Shown: one piece after another, positions 5,238 to 6,777 of the stretch
Layout: the number at the start of each line of letters is the position of its first letter
Position numbering within the stretch: position 1 is the stretch's first letter
Assembly: GCA_022736495.1 (NCBI GenBank)
Contig: DZCR01000165.1
Location: 1-6,777, forward strand
Length of the DNA stretch: 6,777 nucleotides
Reading direction: 5' to 3'
Origin: Desulfobacca acetoxidans
Lineage (GTDB): Bacteria; Desulfobacterota; Desulfobaccia; Desulfobaccales; 0-14-0-80-60-11
Made by a program: the position numbers and the translations under genes
The notes under the pieces: model-generated
Told to the model about the DNA's origin: nothing
Database searches by the model: none
The model's input: the letters and a program-made list of their open reading frames with translations, nothing else

Positions 5238-6095
5238 TTACGCGCCCACTTCCTGGTCCCGGACCAGCCGGTGCAGGGCCGCAAGTTTCCGCCACAGGGG
5301 CAGGACCTCGGACAACAACAGAGAGTTGGGGCCGTCGCAGAGGGCCGCGTCAGGGTCGGGATGGACCTCCATGAACAGGGCGTCCACCCCCGCGGCCACC
5401 CCGGCCCGGGCGAGCAGGGGGATATGTTCCCGTTGGCCGCCGGAGCAGGCGCCCTGCCCCCCGGGGAGCTGGACGCTGTGGGTCACGTCCAGAACCACCG
5501 GGCAGCCCAGGCCTTGCATAATGGGCAGGCTGCGGAAATCCACCACCAGGTTGTTGTAGCCGAACATGGCGCCCCGTTCGGTCAAGAGCACCCGGCGATT
5601 GCCGGTGGAGAAGACCTTGTCCACCGCCTGGCCCATGTCCCAGGGGGCCATAAACTGGCCTTTTTTGATATTGACCGCCTTGCCTGTAGCGGCCGCAGCC
5701 ACCAGCAGGTCGGTTTGGCGGCAGAGAAAGGCCGGGATCTGGAGGACATCCAAAACCTCGGCGGCGGGCGCGACGTCCGCCACCTGATGCACGTCGGAAA
5801 TCACCGGCAGGCCCACTTCATCTTTTACCCGCGCCAGGATTTCTAGGCCTTTTGCAAGGCCGGGTCCGCGAAAGGAAGTAACAGAGGTGCGGTTGGCCTT
5901 ATCGTAGGAGGCCTTGAAGATCACCGGCAGGCCCAGTTCCCCGGCATACTCCTTCAAGGTCCGGGCGATGGCCAGGGTCGTGTCCGCGGACTCGATGACG
6001 CAGGGCCCGGCGATCATCACCAGGTCGCCGCCGCCTACCCAAAAGTCGGCGATCGGTACAGGGGGCGGAAATGTTTCCATTTGGATGGAGGCCAT
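5238..6095 (-). CDS. kdsA: 3-deoxy-8-phosphooctulonate (KDO-8-P) synthase, metal-dependent class
   Basis: A 285-residue cytoplasmic TIM-barrel enzyme that condenses phosphoenolpyruvate with D-arabinose 5-phosphate to make KDO-8-phosphate for the lipopolysaccharide core. Signatures in order: IAGPCVIES (28-36), FKASYDKANRTS (60-71), ISDVHQ (99-104), PAFLCRQTDLL (121-131), NIKKGQF (142-148), ERGAMFGYNNLVVDFRSLP (173-191), DVTHSVQ (203-209), FMEVHPDP (241-248) and CDGPNS (253-258). C32, H206, E243 and D254 sit exactly 21 residues after the A. aeolicus metal ligands C11, H185, E222 and D233; E. coli KdsA has Asn in place of the Cys. So this is the metal-dependent type. The start has only a weak AAGAAAG ribosome site; a Met at residue 6 is an alternative. 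kdsA often adjoins pyrG, kdsC or lpt genes, but here it stands alone beside AT-rich DNA. Confidence 0.96.
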   Translation of the reverse strand: MASIQMETFPPPVPIADFWVGGGDLVMIAGPCVIESADTTLAIARTLKEYAGELGLPVIFKASYDKANRTSVTSFRGPGLAKGLEILARVKDEVGLPVISDVHQVADVAPAAEVLDVLQIPAFLCRQTDLLVAAAATGKAVNIKKGQFMAPWDMGQAVDKVFSTGNRRVLLTERGAMFGYNNLVVDFRSLPIMQGLGCPVVLDVTHSVQLPGGQGACSGGQREHIPLLARAGVAAGVDALFMEVHPDPDAALCDGPNSLLLSEVLPLWRKLAALHRLVRDQEVGA

Positions 6096-6217
6096 TTTTC
6101 TTTCTTGAGCATAGCTATTATGGGATATTCTATGAATACAATATTCTTTGTTATAGATACAATATTTGTTTTTAGTTAATTATTAATCCTGTTTACAATG
6201 TCATACCATTTTTTGTT
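6096..6217. other. AT-rich spacer between kdsA and the accessory pair
   Basis: It contains the direct repeats described separately and several TATAAC/CATAAT-like hexamers on the minus strand. None has a convincing TTGACA at 16-18 bp, so I do not place a kdsA promoter. No clear terminator follows the 64-residue ORF. This is also where composition changes from GC-rich to AT-rich. Confidence 0.5.
6126..6167. repeat. 10-bp direct repeats at 21-bp spacing upstream of kdsA
   Basis: ATACAATATT occurs at 6136-6145 and again at 6157-6166, 21 bp apart, which is two helical turns. The first copy is the core of GAATA-CAA-TATTC (6134-6146), and TATTC-TAT-GAATA (6126-6138) overlaps it, so TATTC half-sites alternate every 8 bp. 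This is how operators are commonly built. It lies 31-72 bases upstream of the kdsA start, where it could control kdsA, and downstream of the AT-rich gene pair. AT-rich DNA produces such repeats by chance more easily, so confidence is limited. Confidence 0.4.
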
Positions 6218-6412
6218 TTAAGAAAGTTGCTCAAAATAAGACTCTTCAATTATACCTGTACCAATAAGCCGCATACACTCGTCAGGTACAGCACTCAATG
6301 CTTTCATAAGCACCTCTTTTAATAAATCAGCATCTTCTGGAAATTCTGATTTACCATCCCACTCGTCGGTTATCCTCTCCGCAATAGCTATGGCCCATTT
6401 ATTTAATATCAT
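6218..6412 (-). CDS. 64-residue acidic protein, function unknown
   Basis: A small soluble protein without signal peptide or membrane segment. It begins with an amphipathic helix (MILNKWAIAIAERITDEW), followed by an acidic linker (DGKSEFPEDAD, about 19-29), a second helix (LLKEVLMKALSAV, 30-42) and an acidic end. One cysteine is present. AGGGA stands 7-8 bases upstream of the ATG, and only 9 bases separate it from the stop of the nuclease-like gene, so the two are almost surely one operon. Its AT-rich codon use matches that partner and not kdsA. I recognise no family. In this position it could be an accessory or specificity partner, or simply a passenger. Confidence 0.6.
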   Translation of the reverse strand: MILNKWAIAIAERITDEWDGKSEFPEDADLLKEVLMKALSAVPDECMRLIGTGIIEESYFEQLS

Positions 6413-6421
6413 AACTTGTCC

Positions 6422-6777
6422 CTATAACTGTTTCATATTCCCTATTTTACATTTTATGGTCAAATATTCACTAATTTTTGTATGTAATTCAGCAACATCA
6501 TCATAGCTCCAAAAACCAACCCGCTTAAAAATGGGGGAAAAGGCTTGCAAGGACAGCTTTAATTTAAATTCTTTCCTCCTTATATCGTCTGCTACAATAT
6601 AATACCTGGTGTAAAAGTCCTGGAGTTCTACAAATTTTAGTAAAGAATTGTAAATAACTGTTGTATGTTCAATTTCAAAAAGCTTTGATGGCATATTTCT
6701 TCTATTAAACCATATTACATCAATATTTTTTGATATATCAACTATATTAGGATAACTAAACTTATAAATTTCAGAAA
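6422..6777 (-). CDS. Partial PD-(D/E)XK-like nuclease-fold protein, C-terminal end
   Basis: The last 117 codons of a minus-strand gene that enters from the right edge; the true start lies outside. The frame is open to the edge, so the Met at 6694 is internal. Upstream of it the frame reads IVDISKNIDVIWF (ending at 6707), then after a short loop KLFEIEHTTVIYNSLLKF (6683 downward), then the strand FYTRYYIVAD and a helix with SYDDVAELHTKISEY. A D-[VI]-x-W strand followed by F-E-[IV]-E-H-[ST]-T and a helix ending in an x-L-L-[RK]-F/M motif is a pattern I associate with restriction-endonuclease-like domains in uncharacterised bacterial proteins. D at 6719-6721 and E at 6674-6676 / 6668-6670 would be the acidic residues. 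A Lys in the usual third position is not evident, so activity is unproven. Full length and any N-terminal domain are unknown. Confidence 0.65.
   Translation of the reverse strand, partial: SEIYKFSYPNIVDISKNIDVIWFNRRNMPSKLFEIEHTTVIYNSLLKFVELQDFYTRYYIVADDIRRKEFKLKLSLQAFSPIFKRVGFWSYDDVAELHTKISEYLTIKCKIGNMKQL

Noticed and set aside
5271..5846. 191-codon plus-strand frame antisense to kdsA
   Set aside because: kdsA is complete on the other strand with all motifs. The opposite frame is a high-GC shadow.
6692..6694. ATG as the true start of the nuclease-like protein
   Set aside because: The frame continues upstream to the window edge with a plausible strand (IDVIWF) that belongs to the same domain.
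1..6777. tRNA, rRNA, CRISPR array, insertion sequence or known riboswitch
   Set aside because: No cloverleaf, regular repeat-spacer pattern, transposase or conserved riboswitch core was recognised by eye. A covariance-model search would be needed to exclude divergent RNAs in 1-666.

Overview
The window looks like a chromosomal stretch of a moderately GC-rich Gram-negative bacterium. A KDO-8-phosphate synthase gene implies lipopolysaccharide. The small monooxygenase-fold protein, the dNTPase and the 85-residue protein read like Desulfobacterota (deltaproteobacterial) proteins. That lineage is inferred from protein style only; no marker gene is present.

Layout. Bases 1-666 contain no gene I can support. 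They hold several strong inverted repeats: a perfect 18-bp palindrome with a T-rich tail (198-215) and a hairpin-dense stretch (about 509-661) that includes a 23-bp palindrome of the kind dispersed between genes. A small ABM-fold protein gene lies on the minus strand (667-948). It is divergent from a five-gene plus-strand run (1159-4953), with a recognisable promoter for each direction between them. The run encodes an HD-domain dNTP triphosphohydrolase, an endonuclease/exonuclease/phosphatase-family hydrolase, a secreted L,D-transpeptidase, an 85-residue protein of unknown function and a secreted helical protein of 173 residues. Junctions are 6 bp, a 1-bp TGATG overlap, 87 bp (with two hairpins) and 13 bp.

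Bases 4954-5237 contain a broken gene: 42 clear codons, an in-frame amber stop, then family-like residues continuing until the frame meets the 3' end of kdsA. kdsA (5238-6095, minus) is complete and has the cysteine and the other three ligands of the metal-dependent class, each offset by exactly 21 residues from the Aquifex aeolicus enzyme.

Immediately upstream of kdsA the base composition drops from GC-rich to about one-third GC (hand count of a few lines). This AT-rich end carries a 10-bp direct repeat with 21-bp spacing, a 64-residue unknown ORF, and the C-terminal part of a protein that runs off the right edge and resembles a PD-(D/E)XK-type nuclease fold. The last two form a tight minus-strand pair and look like recently acquired accessory DNA.

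Most of the window is ordinary housekeeping. The parts worth a second look are the AT-rich right end, the amber-interrupted gene and the palindromes in the left 660 bases.
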